Numbered from the stretch's first letter, positions 42,952 to 55,900 are shown. The stretch: 64,000 bases of DNA from Skeletonema tropicum (GCA_037178625.1 CM074134.1:1302001-1366000), one strand, 5' to 3'. The notes: generated by a model from the sequence alone, not told the origin. Numbers and translations: made by a program.

Positions 42952-43355
42952 TAGATAGATAGATTATTTTAGTCACTACTCTCTAGACACCGGTGTCAGT
43001 AGAGAAAGAAGAATTTAAACCTGGAGGGGCTCGGGCTGGTCCCGAAGACGCCTGTGCAGCCTGCTGGGAACTAACTGGTCGACGGATGAGGAAAGCGAAC
43101 GCCTTGGTGCAGGCAAGGCCAAACTGTTGAAGGAAATGGATCTGGGGGGTGGGTGCTGTGTAGGAGTGGCCATAGAATCGCTGGTGGGCTGGTTTGGAAG
43201 CAGACCATGAGGAATTGGCAAGGGGAAGGATGCCATGGGGGGCTGAGCTTTGGAGTGAGTCGCGGTACATCTTCGCTGCGTGAGGCTTGTTGGCTGAAAA
43301 GGAGAGTGGTTGGATGAATCTAGAGAGAGTAGTGACTAAAATAATCTATCTATCT
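42952..43355. mobile_element. MITE-like element with about 31-bp terminal inverted repeats
   Basis: AGATAGATAGATTATTTTAG continuing to TCACTACTCTCT at 42952-42983 recurs in inverted orientation at about 43324-43355. The 404-bp span has no transposase; the 95-codon minus ORF inside has no family features. The ends abut GATA repeats, so the target duplication cannot be resolved. Confidence 0.65.
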
Positions 43356-43680
43356 AAATCTGAAGCTTTCATCGATTGTATCTAATACTTATGTATCTAA
43401 TAATACCGAAGTCCTTCTGCCTGTTGCACATTATTTTTTATTTGTATCCAATGGAGGATGAAGAAGAAGTTCAATAGATATGGTTGTCTGTTCGTCTTCA
43501 ATCACATCGGGTAGTAAAAGATAAAGAGCACAAGTTCAAAATTGACACATATCACCACTTTCAATTACAATTTTTATGAAACGAACATCTTGTGTGTTGA
43601 TCAACGAACTACTCTTCTATACATCCACCAACAGAACTTTGAAGGCTTGACGCTCACGCTTCGCCAATATGGACGTCTTC
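43356..43680. other. Intergenic region, 325 bp
   Basis: AT-rich 3' flank of the disrupted gene that follows. Nothing else seen. Confidence 0.4.
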
Positions 43681-45634
43681 TTAACACACAAACTTCTTCA
43701 TATCTGTGCTCCTGACGATGCTCTGTACAGATTGACTTGCTAAGTTGTTGAATGGCTTTCTCCTGATATCTCCTGTATGCCCACCCTTACTGTTTGAAAT
43801 GTTCCCGGATACACCTGCTTTTGGGCTAGAGAATGCCGAAGCATTATTACCCGTGCCGAAAGACGCCACGGGATGACCTTGTTCCAAATCACTAATTCGT
43901 CTCATCAACTGTGAAATAATAGCATCCTTCTCTGCCAATTTCTGTTTGAACTCTTTCATTTGTTCACGAAAGTGAGCCATTTCCTCATTACTTGACCTGG
44001 AAGTGGGAAGTAGATCCAAAACTAGTGATTGCCTCCAGAATAACAGGTGCATTCATACCATGCTGACCACCGCTAGCGGACGGATAGGCAACATTATCCT
44101 GCGGGAAACAACTGGGTGTCGTGATTGCCGACATTTGAGATCCCTGGCTTGGAGAACGAGTCACTGCATATGGTTGCAAGTGGTTGTACGGGTCAGAACT
44201 ACTATGACCACTTTCCCGACGAGGATCTCCTCCAGTAGGCATGGTATATTGTTGCTCATCATACTCTGACTGTTGAGACCCACAAATCTTTGGTGTGCTC
44301 GCTCGATGTCGGAAATCATTTCTGGACACAGAAGAATTGTTGGCAGTTTTGAGCGTGCTCCCTGTAGAAGTTGTATGCAAGTCTTTGTACATTGATTCAG
44401 TTACTATCGGTCCTCAACTCCATACTATGAGTCCGATTCATTAGTTTCTGCCGCTGATCATTTCCATTATCGTCAACATCTGGGATGGTAGGACCTGTAT
44501 GATTGGCATCAAAGAATGACATTTCAAATTCGTCCTTGGTTGGACTTGAGATGACAACCTTGCCAGGACTGCTCAAATCATCATGCTGACAAATCCGTTT
44601 GAAGCTTAGAGAGAGGTGTTGTCTTCAAATGATGAGTAGACGAGGAGGAACTGGATGCACGAACTCTAGCTCGAAGCTTTTCTCTGCGAGCACTTGACGG
44701 TGTTGACGGTGTGAGTGTCTTTGGAGTATTGGCTGCGGTGCCGCCGACTGAGGATGCTGTTCCGGTCGGGGTAGAAGGAGTTTTGATGGACAATAATGTC
44801 TTGCTTTTGTTCTTGTTTGTTGGAGTTCCGCCGCCGAAGTTGTTATCAGATTTTGCAAAGCGAGAAGCGTTGTTGTTGTTGCTGCTGGTTGCAGAATTTC
44901 CACCAGCACTACTGACACTTTTATCAGACCTAGCAGTTACGAGAGGCAACCATGCGGCTACGCCTTGCTGCCATCAAGTCTTGATGACTTTGCTCCCTAG
45001 CTGTTGTTGTTGTTGTTGTTTTTGCTGAGGATGATGACGATGCTGATGTCAGCCCTCCTTCTCCTTCATCTCGTTGTTCTGGGACAATTGTTTCTTTAGC
45101 CTTTTCAGCCGTATCGTCACCACCATTAGCTACAGAACCCCTTGCTCCAGTAGATGCAGCCTTAGTAGGAGAAAGACTGCTAGCCACAACCTTCTTCTCA
45201 CCAGGCTTCTTCAAATTCTTCCTCATATCTTGTAAAAATCCCGGAGTTGGAATGCCAACCTCCAAATCTCGACTTTCAAATGTTGCCGTGAGTGTCTTGT
45301 TGCGGACTGGTGATGCAGATACCATTGGTTTTGTTGGTGCTGGCGTCGTGGTAGCTTTCGGAGATGGTAGTGGAAACTTGGGAGAATCTTTTGCCACCGG
45401 TGAGGGCGGAACTGGTGCTGTTAGTGCTGCCACCGCCGCTTGTACCTTTCGCGGTGGTGTCGTAGGATTACTGTTGACAACATCTCCATTGACCATCTTC
45501 TTTCTTACTTGGAGTATTGCCGCAAGCTCTTCGGAAGGTGAAGTGGATACTGTTCCTTCCACCTTCTTTGTTGTAACACCACCACCACTTCGTCGAGCAT
45601 GGAATACCGCTGCCAACTCTCCACCGCCTGACAT
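43681..45634 (-). pseudogene. Low-complexity ELAA-motif protein gene, frame broken four times
   Basis: Five consecutive open segments on the minus strand read as one protein: 45634-44930 (MSGGGELAAVFHARRSGGG, SEELAAILQVRKKM, PTPGFLQDMRKNLKK), about 44949-44581 (Ser/Thr/Asn-rich, SSARREKLRARVRASS), about 44600-44397 (DDLSSPGKVVISSPTKDEFE), about 44400-44005 and about 44040-43681 (coiled coil EEMAHFREQMKEFKQKLAEK). Each junction needs the reader to skip one base (+1), four times. The two ELAAV/I-x-x-x-R modules resemble repeats of the diatom 'ELAAVLAxR' kind and are WH2-like in length, but actin binding is not claimed. Small introns at 44364-44407 (GTAACT to CTACAG) and 44018-44054 (GTATGA to ACTAG) would also solve two breaks, yet at 37-43 nt would be unusually short. 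Confidence 0.6.
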
Positions 45635-46327
45635 GATGAATTGATTTACTGCTTTGCGCTGCTTCTTATTCGCCTCTCCTCTCTATATCACCATTGCCGT
45701 CCTTTTCATTCAGATTATAGCGATGAAGCATGTCTATTCGATGCCTTCTCTTGTTGCAATTTTGGCTCCAGTGTCGGTCCCACAAGGGCGTTTCAGCGGA
45801 AGTTGAACAAGAAATCATCGCTCATGTTGGTTTACTTTCGCGTTTTTAAGAGGTATCTATTATCCCTAGAGAAGATATGCAGCTGGGTTATTTAGATCAA
45901 CCTGGGGGGCTAGCCCTCTTTTTGTAGCTATTGTGAGCTTTTTGTGAGCTTGTGAGCTGCTTGTGAGTCAGACGCCTGGTCACGCATCACGCCTTCGAAA
46001 TGAACTTTACCAAAAGTCGGAATGGCCTTACCACTTACCATGATATCCACTGTACCTACTATCATGGCTCGATCTCGCATGTCGATGCCATTATGACGTT
46101 GTACTCAGCGATACAGGGAACAATAACTCAGTAGACATCGACACTAAAAGTAAACGAACCGACGAGTTCATGTGGAGCAGTTGAAAAGCTTCTGACACAA
46201 TATACTGAACAACGGCGAAGATCGATACTACTATAATTCAGGCGAACAAGGAACATTAATTTCTCGTCGCACAGCACTACCATTATCATTGATCCATACC
46301 AGCTGTTCACAATTTTCATCAGTCATC
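45635..46327. other. Divergent intergenic region, about 0.7 kb
   Basis: Between the ELAA-motif gene and the phytochrome gene; expected to hold both promoters. No convincing ORF or repeat. Confidence 0.45.
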
Positions 46328-49300
46328 ATGTCAAGCCACCAACACCAACGAAGACTACGCACGTCAAGTAACTCCCCTCTCCTGTGAGCGTGAGCCCATT
46401 CACATTGTGAATCGGATTCAACCATGCTGGGACATTGCTGGTGGTAGATTCCAATTTGACGGTAGTGCAGTGCTCAACGAATGCAGTTGATTTGTTGCCA
46501 GAGAAGTTTCAACGGGAAAATAATGATTGTACTGATGAAAGTAACAATGGCAACACTAAAGATGAGGAGGATAGGGCGAAGCTACAACAGATGCAGTTAC
46601 TAGATCAGATTATTGGTGCACCTTTGTCGCTTTTGCTACAAGCCGATGCAGTGGAGAAAGTTCGAGCTGTGGTGCGGGGGGCTTCTACCTCATCTTCCTC
46701 CATGTCACCGTCAAAAATGAACCATAGCAGCAGCAACAGCAACAGCAGCAACTCGGATATGAACGGTATGGGAAGTAAAAGTAATACCAACGCAGGAGCA
46801 GTCCGAACCTTCTTAATTCGTACTCAGGGTGCACTTATCCATTCATGGACGGAAATCATGCGGTATAACTCAATCTGGGGAGCATTTCCTACTTGAGATT
46901 GAGGATAGTGATCTGGATCACAACTCCAGTAAGATTGGCAGTACCAATACAACAACAACTACTACTACTGTTACCAGTGAAGTCAATACTGATGCTAATG
47001 GGGACTCTTATCAAGAACAAGAGGAAGTAGTAGACACTGCCGAAGGGGAAGAAGACACGATGCTATTCATGCAGTCCATTGCACATGACTTACGAAAATG
47101 TTGGAGCATCGAAGAAATGGCAGGATTAGTATGCAGTCGCATCATGTCAGAAACTCCCTACGATCGAGGTATGGTCTATAGATTCGATGCTAGTGATGAC
47201 ACCGGTGAGGTCATTTACGAAACCACCCGTTGGGATGCACGGAGATGTTGTCGGGATGATTCCTTTTTGGGGTTACGATTCCCCGCCAGTGATATTCCTC
47301 GACAGGCTAGAGAGTTGTTTATGAAGAATACGCTTCGGTTTGTGTATGATGTTCAGGGAAAAGATTATGCATTGTATCCGAGTAAAATTGCGAATAATAT
47401 TGGGGGAGAAGCAGACAAGTATACTGATTTGAGTATGTGCCGACTGAGGGGTTCGTCATATATTCATTTGGACTATTTGCGAAATATGAAGGTGACATCG
47501 AGTCTGGTGATTGCCATCATTGTGAACAAGCGACTGTGGGGGTTGTATTCGTTTCATGGGTATCGCCACCCAATTCGACCTTCTGCTCGAACAAGGTTCT
47601 TGTGCGAAATGGCAAGTGTTATGACATGTAAGTACTATACGAATAGTTTGAGTACGTAGCATGACGCTTTTCAACGTTTTCTTTTCACCCTAACAACGAT
47701 TTGATCTCTCTTCTTGGGACACACACGCAGCAATGGTAATGGAATCACTTACACGTGCTAACAATCAAAGCCGTCTCATGGACATTGACCAGACTCTTAG
47801 TAATCTCCAACAGCTCAATCTCGTCCAATACATGTCGAATTCAACACACCGCAAACTTCTTATGGAAGGTATGGATGTAAACTTGATTGCATTTCGGCAA
47901 ACAGATGCAAATGGGGTTGCTCACATCCATACCTTTTGTGATGACGACTCTGTTGAGGTGGAGGTTTCCGCCGCTGCGTTTGATTGTCTCAATGATACAT
48001 ACGGTCAAGTGTGCCGTGATTATGGCGTCGTGTTTGTAGATGAGACACGCAGCAACAAAGCCCTTGGATCGCTTCATACGTTGGCCTTCTTTCAATTGCC
48101 TGGCATGGGCCTAATGAGCCTTGATGTTGTTTTGAGTCGAAAAGCTGTTGTCGAAGTGGTGCAATGGGGAGGTGATCCAGATAAAACTCTAGAATCAGAT
48201 GGAACTTTATCTCCACGTAGTAGCTTTGCTAGTTTTATGAAGGGTCATCTTAAGAAGGGAAAACCCTGGGATGACGATGACAAGCAACGGGTGAGAAGAT
48301 TTGCAGAGAAGGTGGAGAAATACACAAGCACGGAGGTAGTTGCGCAACAAAATGTGGCGATACAGAATTTGGGTCAGGAAAAGAAGGATTTGATTCAAGA
48401 TCAAAAAGAAAATGTGAGTGCAAACTACAATATTATATTGCTTGCTAGTTGCGTGGATCATCGTGTCGGATAAAATCCTTGTCTCACTCATCGTTTAACT
48501 CATCGCCAGCTCGAATTTTTTGCCTTCATGGCACACGAGATGCGCACACCGTTTCATGGAGTGTTGGGCTCTCTTGAAGCGATGCGTGAGGATTCTACAC
48601 TTGTCAACAATGCACTACTGAATCAGGCTTACATGTGGTAAGTTTTTCTCGTTCTTCGTGTGCCTGGACGCCCTCTCCTTGTCCTTACATAGTTTATCGA
48701 CGAATTATCTTCCCATAGCGGTAAGAATATGCTTCGCATTTTAGATGATATCCTTCTCGTAGCGAAAGGTAGCCACAGTCTGAATATTAAGGAAGAGACT
48801 GTCAATGTATCAGAGTTCTTGCGACAAACTGTAGCTGATATGACCAATTTTGCTTACATGGAGGGTGTGAGCGTTCGTGTTCGCAAAGAAGATGTTAAGC
48901 ACCAGCTGCTAATTAGCGACTTTAATCGAATCAGGCAGGTGGTTCACAACCTTATCTCAAATGCAATCAAGTTTTCGGAGAAAGAAGATATTTATGTTGA
49001 ATGCTTGCAACGCCAAACATTTTCAGAAGTTTTGACTATTTGGAAGACGTATGCTGCTAATTATCCCAACCACGAGCCGAAGTTGAAGAGCTTTGCATCC
49101 GAAACAACAAACGCTATCAATCCATTTGGAGATTGTCAAGACAGCTGCTGGATTATTTTCTCAGTCATAGACAGAGGAATCGGTATCAAAGCAGCCGATC
49201 TAAAACGGCTTGGCACTGCCTTTACTCAGCTTTCTCAGGGGCGGTGAGCCGATTATTTCTGTGTTGTACGCTAACTTTTCGCGCAGGTGTGCTAACTTTA

Positions 49301-50274
49301 TTCACTGCTGTCATTGTTTCATTGCAACAGTCAGAAGAAGTATCAAGGTAAGTTGAGTATAATATTGAAGATACGTTGTTGTTCTTGAATAAGCTTGCTG
49401 ATTACACATTTTATTCTCGTTAGGTACTGGACTCGGTATTACAATATCCAACATGATAATGTCTGCTTTAGAAGGTAAATTGGTTGCTTTTTCTGCACCT
49501 GAGTATGGAAGTTGCTTCACTTTCGCCATTCCTGTGAAACGTGGCCGCACAGTCGTGAAGGATACCAAAGTGGAAAGCAAGGAAGCTACCAAATTACGAA
49601 TAGAACAGCTACAGAATGAATTTGAAAGCTTTGGCTTTGGTGAAGGTGGAACGAAGAAGCGACCTCGTGTACTTGTTGTTGATGACTCGACTATCAATCG
49701 AAAAATATGCTCTCGAAAGATCAAAAAGCTCCTCCCTGGAGTGGAAATAACAGAATGTTCCAGCGGTCAAATTTGTATCCAGGAATACGAACATGACTAC
49801 AAGAATATCATGGGCATTTTCTTGGATTTTCATATGCCAGGTACGTTCTTTTGTCTATCAAGGCTCTCGCAGCCGGGCCAACCATTTTCTCAGCAATAAT
49901 ACTCACAATCGTATCTTTTGACTTCCACAGGAATGGATGGAGATGTTGTAGCAAGAAACATTCGTGAGTTCGAGAAGACTCACGAGGATGTAGATGGTCA
50001 GGGAGGAGTGTGGATCGTCGGGTAGGTGTTTGATGTGTACTCATTCATTTGCAGAAACATTACTTATCGTGTGCAGAATTTACTCACGGTCTTCATCGTT
50101 TCTGTTTACAGGTACACCGCAGACATTCTTGACGAAACAAAAAATGTGTTGCTCGACGCTGGCATGAACCGAGTACTTCCAAAACCAGAACCTATGCATG
50201 CATTTCAAACGGAGCTTAGAACGATGATCCAACGGGCTGCAGCTGGAGCAAGCGGAAATGTAGATGAGGCGTAG
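46328..50274 (+). CDS. DPH: Diatom phytochrome (hybrid histidine kinase), 7 introns, N-terminal frame breaks
   Basis: Red/far-red photoreceptor of the bacteriophytochrome lineage. Exons: about 46328-47627, 47731-48413, 48510-48637, 48719-49243, 49331-49347, 49424-49840, 49931-50021, 50112-50274; introns 76-103 bp, all GT-AG. Domains: CEREPIHIVNRIQP with the putative bilin-binding Cys (46383) before PAS; GAF with RGMVYRFDASDDTGEV, LGLRFPASDIPRQAREL and RLRGSSYIHLDYLRNM; PHY; HisKA FMAHEMRTPFHGVLG; HATPase VVHNLISNAIKFSE, DRGIGI and GTGLGI; REC LVVDDSTINRK, FLDFHMPGMDG (phospho-Asp) and VLPKP. GAF carries His but no plant-type Cys. The first exon has three +1 breaks (between 46328 and 46383; at about 46422-46426; at about 46860-46880), so this allele is either misread or disabled at the N-terminus; the rest is intact. 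Confidence 0.85.
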
Positions 50275-51179
50275 CTGCTTCTGAAGTCTATAAAAGGAAA
50301 TATCGATAATGAACGTTCTCTTCTTCAATAATCAATTTTGCATCTCTGATCTTAGCAACAAGTCGACGCTTCTCGAGCAGCTTATCAAGACTTCACCATT
50401 GGTAGGTGAATGTTTGTTCCTGTAATCAATTCCATACTTGCACTTGCACTTATGAATAACCACTTAACGAAGTCCCCAAAAATCGACGATAAGAGGAGCG
50501 CGGGCCCCGCGTCTCTCGAGCTACTAAAATAATGTTACCCTATTGTCTTGCTTAGGGGAAGTTTGTAAAGGAAAGACAGATAGAGAGAGAGAGTCATTCA
50601 GACGGTTTTTGCTGGAGCAGATGCCATGACCCCATCCACTGCAGGTCGACGAAGACGTATCCACCAGTGACTCACGGAAGGTATTGTAAAAGGAAATTCT
50701 GAAGTTGGGGTCATGGTACCTAATTCCTTTCAGGCCTTCTCTGTATCCCGTCAAGAGTCAGAGAATCCGTTCATTCTGATCATTCTGATTTTGGGGAGGG
50801 AGGGAATTTTTGATTTTTTGGGGTTACTTCTATCTTCCGCTGCGCTCTGCTCAAAAAGGCTTTGTGACTTGTGACCCCTCCATTGGGTCATGAGAAGCGA
50901 CTGAACAGCTTGCATTTAACGAAGGAATTCATAGTTCATTCAATCCCGAAATGGGATGTGGTAGGGGGTACTTGGAGTTATGAGTCTTTATGACCGAGAA
51001 GCAATACCTGAAGCGGGTTAAGCGCGATGTCTCTTTTTCTTTGAGGTCGTCACTCGTCACTCCCCTCGCGCTCGCTCTCGCTCTCGGGAGAAGAGCGGCT
51101 CACATCATAAAAAGCAGCAGCAGACCCCTGTAGCAAAAGTCATACTCGGTCTACTTTTAGAGTCACACGATACTGAACG
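50275..51179. other. Intergenic region, 0.9 kb
   Basis: Downstream flank of the phytochrome and upstream flank of the next gene. Contains a GA repeat near 50582 and CTCG-rich bases near 51065-51085. No gene supported. Confidence 0.45.
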
Positions 51180-54100
51180 ATGACGGCTAACATGCAGAGT
51201 GGGTTTCCGCATCTGAATTGTGTCTGCGCCGGAACTAACAGCTTTGAAAAAGAGCCATTCGATGCCGTCGCGCTAGATATGAGCGATAAACCTGTCTCTG
51301 CCATCACCAGAAGCACAAGTGGTTTGGCGTTGGACGAAGACCAACACCTAGGACGTCTACAGCCATCTGCGACCTTTCACAATTTCCACTTTGATGATAA
51401 TACCTCAATCGGCAACGATGAAAGACGAAGAGCCACTCTACACCGCCGCAAGACAACAGGAGACGACGACATGTGTTCCGGACAAAGGGTAAAATTGGGA
51501 AATCACTACAAGAAGAGGACTACGCTGCTGTCGGTGGCGCACCGTAATGATAAGAATGATAATGATTCAAACTTGACATTCAAAAAGTTCCGCCGTAGCC
51601 TGAGCATTCTGAAGCGGTCGCTGCATGTAGTTGACGAAGACACGAAATTTGGACTCGATTCTGATTCTGACTATGGTAGTATCAACTCCAGTGATGAGAG
51701 TTCTGAATCACAGTACGAAGATAGTGATGACGAAGAAGGAGTTGAAGGAGAAGAACATTCAACAGCACTAGAAGAAGACGATGAGCTACCATCCTCCTAT
51801 GCAATTGGCACCTCCTTGAGATCAATGCAGTCCCTCTCCCGAAAGACTAAGATGCCTATCGATGAGGACAACAAAAGACGCAAAAAACTGAAATGGCTGA
51901 AATCCTTTTACCGCCTTGATCCAAGATGGCAAATTTGCAACTTCTTTGATGACTTAGCCTACGAGGGAGTGGGAGGCATAGATGAATCAGGACGCATGCA
52001 ATACAGCGGCTTGCACTTGCCCTCCATTATGCGAGCATTCAGCAGGGTCGGCGTCTTTAGTGTATGGAGACCAACCTCAAACGAGGCTATTCGTCGAATG
52101 ATCTCTGGGGAAGGCACGGGGAAAGGGATGGATATCAAGGGAAAATCGGCCAAACGTGGCAAATGGAGCGGATATGTTCCTTTTCTACAGATCCACAACA
52201 ATGAAGACAAGCTGAAGATTGGATCCTTGCATGCGGATGCAAGAGTGCGAGTATTCTATCCCAACAAGCTCTCAAGGGATAGAGCATTCATGTCCATGTT
52301 GATGAAGAGAGACAGCATGATAGAGACCACCATGCGTTCAATACGTTTAATCAATGAGGTTGAAAATAAAGAAGCATTCATCCTTCAGATGGAAATGCAG
52401 AAATCACTTCAGAATCAATCTCATTCTCACTGTTCTGAGATATCGATGAAGACGGCTATCGAAGCTACACGTAAGAGACTGAACACAGTCTTTGACTATT
52501 CCAAGATTGAAGCAGCTCTCGAAGCAAAGCATCGCAATTTCATGATAGATGACGATGTGTACAAGATTGATGACTACGCAAGCGATGCTCAAGGGCAAGG
52601 TTGCTATGGCCTGGACATCCCCGAGAAGCTCTTTTGGGAGACGTATGTAGCAAAGGCAGATATCTCACGTGAAGACGGCTCAGAATATGACACTGGCAGA
52701 GCATCGATGCCTGAATTCCAGGTGATGAATCTAGAGTCATTGAGGAAGGCGCCGAAAACTGGTCCTCGACCTGTTCTGTGGCACGCAGGCTGTGGGAAGG
52801 TCGGAGAGGAGCCGCCTCAAAATGTGAATCCATTGTGCCCACTTGGGTTGCTGATGGCATACGAAGAAGGTGATATAGATGGCGGTAAGGTGACACCAGT
52901 GGTAAGCGACTTTGATTGTTTCTTGGTGGGTACACGTGGTGTTGAATATCGCGATCCTATGGGAGAGCAAGAGTTGTCAATGCTCAAATGGTGTGTAGAT
53001 GAAATTGAGGGTGTTTTGGACATTAACGCCAAAGACGTTGGAGGAGAAGGAGGAGATTGGACCCGTCAGTGGCTAGATGTGAAGAAGAAGTATGCATTTG
53101 ATCCTCGGTTTCAGATTCCGATGCCAAAGATGGGTTATGCCGATCCTCGGAGTAGCGCTATGATGAAAGGTGCTGTGTATTCATTGAAAGAGAACGGGGC
53201 CGTCCGGCATGGACCTGAGTGCTTCAATTACTCATTCCCTCAGCAATTGGATGACAAGTTCCTCGTCATCTCTGACACATTGCCAGGCTTGGTGCCAGTG
53301 AGTATTGTTCATATGTACTTTGTTGCTGTTTTTACTTTGACGTCAAAAGATATCCTTGTGTTCCAACCGCTTACACTTCGCTCTTGTTCTTGCTTCTTCG
53401 CCTACTTTGTGTCCTCATCAAACAATAGTGGAAGTATGTCGATATTGATGAGTTGAAGGAGATCCTATCGGACAAAATTGATGAGGGATTTGCCTTCCCT
53501 CTCAACCCCAAGTGGATATTGTGCGACGAGGGCTGGAAAGGTCTGTATGACAAGTTGCTTGCGAGTGAGGCGCCCAATGTTCAAGACGCCATGAATGTGT
53601 GGTATCCTGATGACGTGCGGGAACGTATTGCCACGATATCCTCAAAGTATCCTGTTGGATTTGGTTCAAGCGATGTTAATGATGATAATACTTTTGAAGG
53701 CTTGGGTTTGAAGAGAATGAAGCGACGTTGTGCAGTAGTAGATTATGAGAAGTTCAATGCTGAGATAGCTGAGCTGGAGCTGCAAAGGTACAAGAATGCT
53801 AGGAGTGGAAAGATGAAGTTTCGTAGAGCCATCTTCAATGCAAAGATGCGAAGGAAGAAGAAAATGAATAGCTTCTTTTCGTGTGTGCTCACGATGATAG
53901 ACATTGGGAAGGAGGCTGATTCTCAAAAGAAGTGTGTTGAAGTTGAAATAGAAGAAGATAGTGGCAGCCAGAAGTCCGTCATGAAGAAGCGAAGTAACAA
54001 ACTGAGACGAGGGAGCACTTTCGATAGTGAGCATACTGCATCTTCTGATCATAGCGAAAAGCCAGCAATGATACAATCAGATGTAAAGAACGCGATCGAT

Positions 54101-54220
54101 CGTCGACTTTCTCGTAGTAGAAGTCTTGCAAACTACCTCCGCAAGCGACTATCAATATCTAGCAAGAAGAAAAAGAAGAAGAATGATGAAGTGAAGATTT
54201 CAAGAAGATTCTCATCGTAA
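51180..54220 (+). CDS. Conserved hypothetical protein, two exons, 969 aa
   Basis: Exon 1 51180-53297 ends at a GTGAGT donor; exon 2 53429-54220 starts after an ACAATAG acceptor; intron 131 bp, phase 0. The splice joins SDTLPGLVP to WKYVDIDELKEIL. The N-terminal 230 residues are acidic and Ser-rich (disordered). A large folded domain follows (about 240-850): WLKSFYRLDPRWQICNFFDD, then PFLQIHNNEDKLKIGSLHAD, VLWHAGCGKVGEEPPQNVNP, SDFDCFLVGTRGVEYRDPMG and QQLDDKFLVISDTLPG. Conserved-looking blocks with Cys, Trp and Asp are clear but no catalytic family is recognised. The C-terminus is basic (RRFSS). No targeting signal. Function unknown. Confidence 0.75.
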
Positions 54221-55350
54221 AAAATGTATCGTTGGCATTCATCATCTATAGAGTTCCTTACTAGAATAATAAATATATATATGTTGGATAGTTCTATATT
54301 AGTTTGCATTGTGCATGCTATTTCATCTTCTTTCATGATTCCTTCCTCCGCTGCTTCTTTTCAAACGAAGTCCCCATGTGTTCAACTAACTTTAGGAGGG
54401 ATGTCGTAATTCCGCCTCCTGGATTCCCATTCTTCCGGCCAACCTCCGCTTGTACCCATTATACATACAGTTTACATCTATTTTAGTATCATGGAGCCAG
54501 ATAGTCGCAGGGCCAGAAAAATGATACTTCTTAAATACTTACAGTTCCCAGTGTTTGTCCAACCCAACTAGGAATGTAGGTATCAGCACCACGCCAAGCA
54601 GAGCACATCTCTAACTATCTATCTCTCCCATCATGCGTCATTACTACTCCTGCCCAATCAATTTTGTTTATACTTTCACCTTGCTCAAGAAACAACCGAG
54701 CAGCTCCAAGCTTCCAATTACGTTCGGCTTGCTGTGATGGATTCAATTCTTAGTAATAGAATGACTGGTTTGATTTTGAATAGCATTCCACCAAGCCGCA
54801 CCTACACCTTCCAAGATGCTCACATTCTACAATAAGAGTCGATATGCTTCTACCACCTTGTGTGCCTCATTCGGAAGAAGATATTCTAAATTCCATATAT
54901 GCACACATTTATGATACTTGGAAGCAATCCTCTTTACATTGCCGCTGTCTTCTCAAGCAAAGCACTTGCCGGCCCAGATGATGTTGTCCTCCATCCTTAT
55001 ACACTGCCGCCTTTTCTATCATACGCTTGACTATGTCCTTGGACTTTGAAAGATCCAACAATAAACAACACGCCTTAGTAGCAAGCAAAGACTTTTATGA
55101 ATCTACTGAACTCAGGCCAAAACTATGCACTTCATTCCCTCTTGCATAGTGCTACAACAACGATTTCATTAATGGATATCAGATCCCGGCACTCTGCCGA
55201 AGTGAGGATTAGCCTCAGTCGCCTCGTTGCGGCCTTGCTATGTGTGTAAACACATGGCAATGTGAACAGAGACCTCGTGTCTACTCAGCAAGTACATGTA
55301 TTGTATTTAGGTTTAGGATAGTTGAGTAATTTTCTAAGTTAATATGTTTG
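54221..55350. other. Intergenic region, 1.13 kb
   Basis: Unique sequence between convergent genes, AT-rich, without convincing ORFs or repeats. The sequence near 55180-55260 is the least AT-rich. Nothing identified. Confidence 0.4.
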
Positions 55351-55900
55351 TTAATGGATCAAGCCCTCGTAAATGACCCAAAAGTTGTTGTTTATAAACC
55401 AAAGCGATCGAGATTTATTTTCCACGTATGTGTATCCATTTGACTCCAGAAAAACCCTCACTTCTATGTCTTTTGTTTTATTGTGTCCATCAGCTTCCAC
55501 TAAAATGACACCAAATGCAGTCATATCAAAGTTAACTGACCGCAATACAGACAGCTCAGCACCCTCTACATCTAAAGAAAAGAAATCAAAATAGAACCTC
55601 GGCCCTGCATTTGTAATATTCAAAAGAATATGTTCCAAAGTGCGGCACTTGATAACTTGAGCATTTTGAATTTGATCCTTCCACCAATATTGCTTCTGAA
55701 ACGAAGGAGCGGCAAACTCTTCAAATCCACCTACCGCTGGTCCTGATTCAACCCAATGCAAATCCATCTCCTTCTCGCACACACCAGCATGAACATTGGC
55801 AATCTCATTTGGACGATTCACGACAAGTTGCTGATAATTCCGTGGAGATGCTTCTACTAGCACACCTGTCCAGTTGAGACCTAGTTGTACCAAGGGAATC
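55351..55900 (-). CDS. FkbM-family methyltransferase, 5' part missing
   Basis: An open minus-strand frame of about 180 codons, starting just after an ATTTAG that looks like a 3' splice site. It reads IPLVQLGLNWTGVLVEASP (SAM-binding motif II region), NVHAGVCEKEMDLHWVE, FDFFSLDVEGAELSVLRSVN (the DxEG core typical of Methyltransf_21/FkbM) and FGVILVEADGHN, ending FINNNFWVIYEGLIH. The motif I segment (GANxG) that binds S-adenosylmethionine is not present upstream, where short tandem repeats and G/C tracts occur. Either an upstream exon lies beyond those repeats or the gene has been truncated by them. Confidence 0.65.

Noticed and set aside
43681..46880. Euplotes-like programmed +1 frameshifting
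   Set aside because: Shift sites share no common codon context and at least one (46422-46426) lies far from a stop codon, so no consistent signal exists. Kept only as a remote option.
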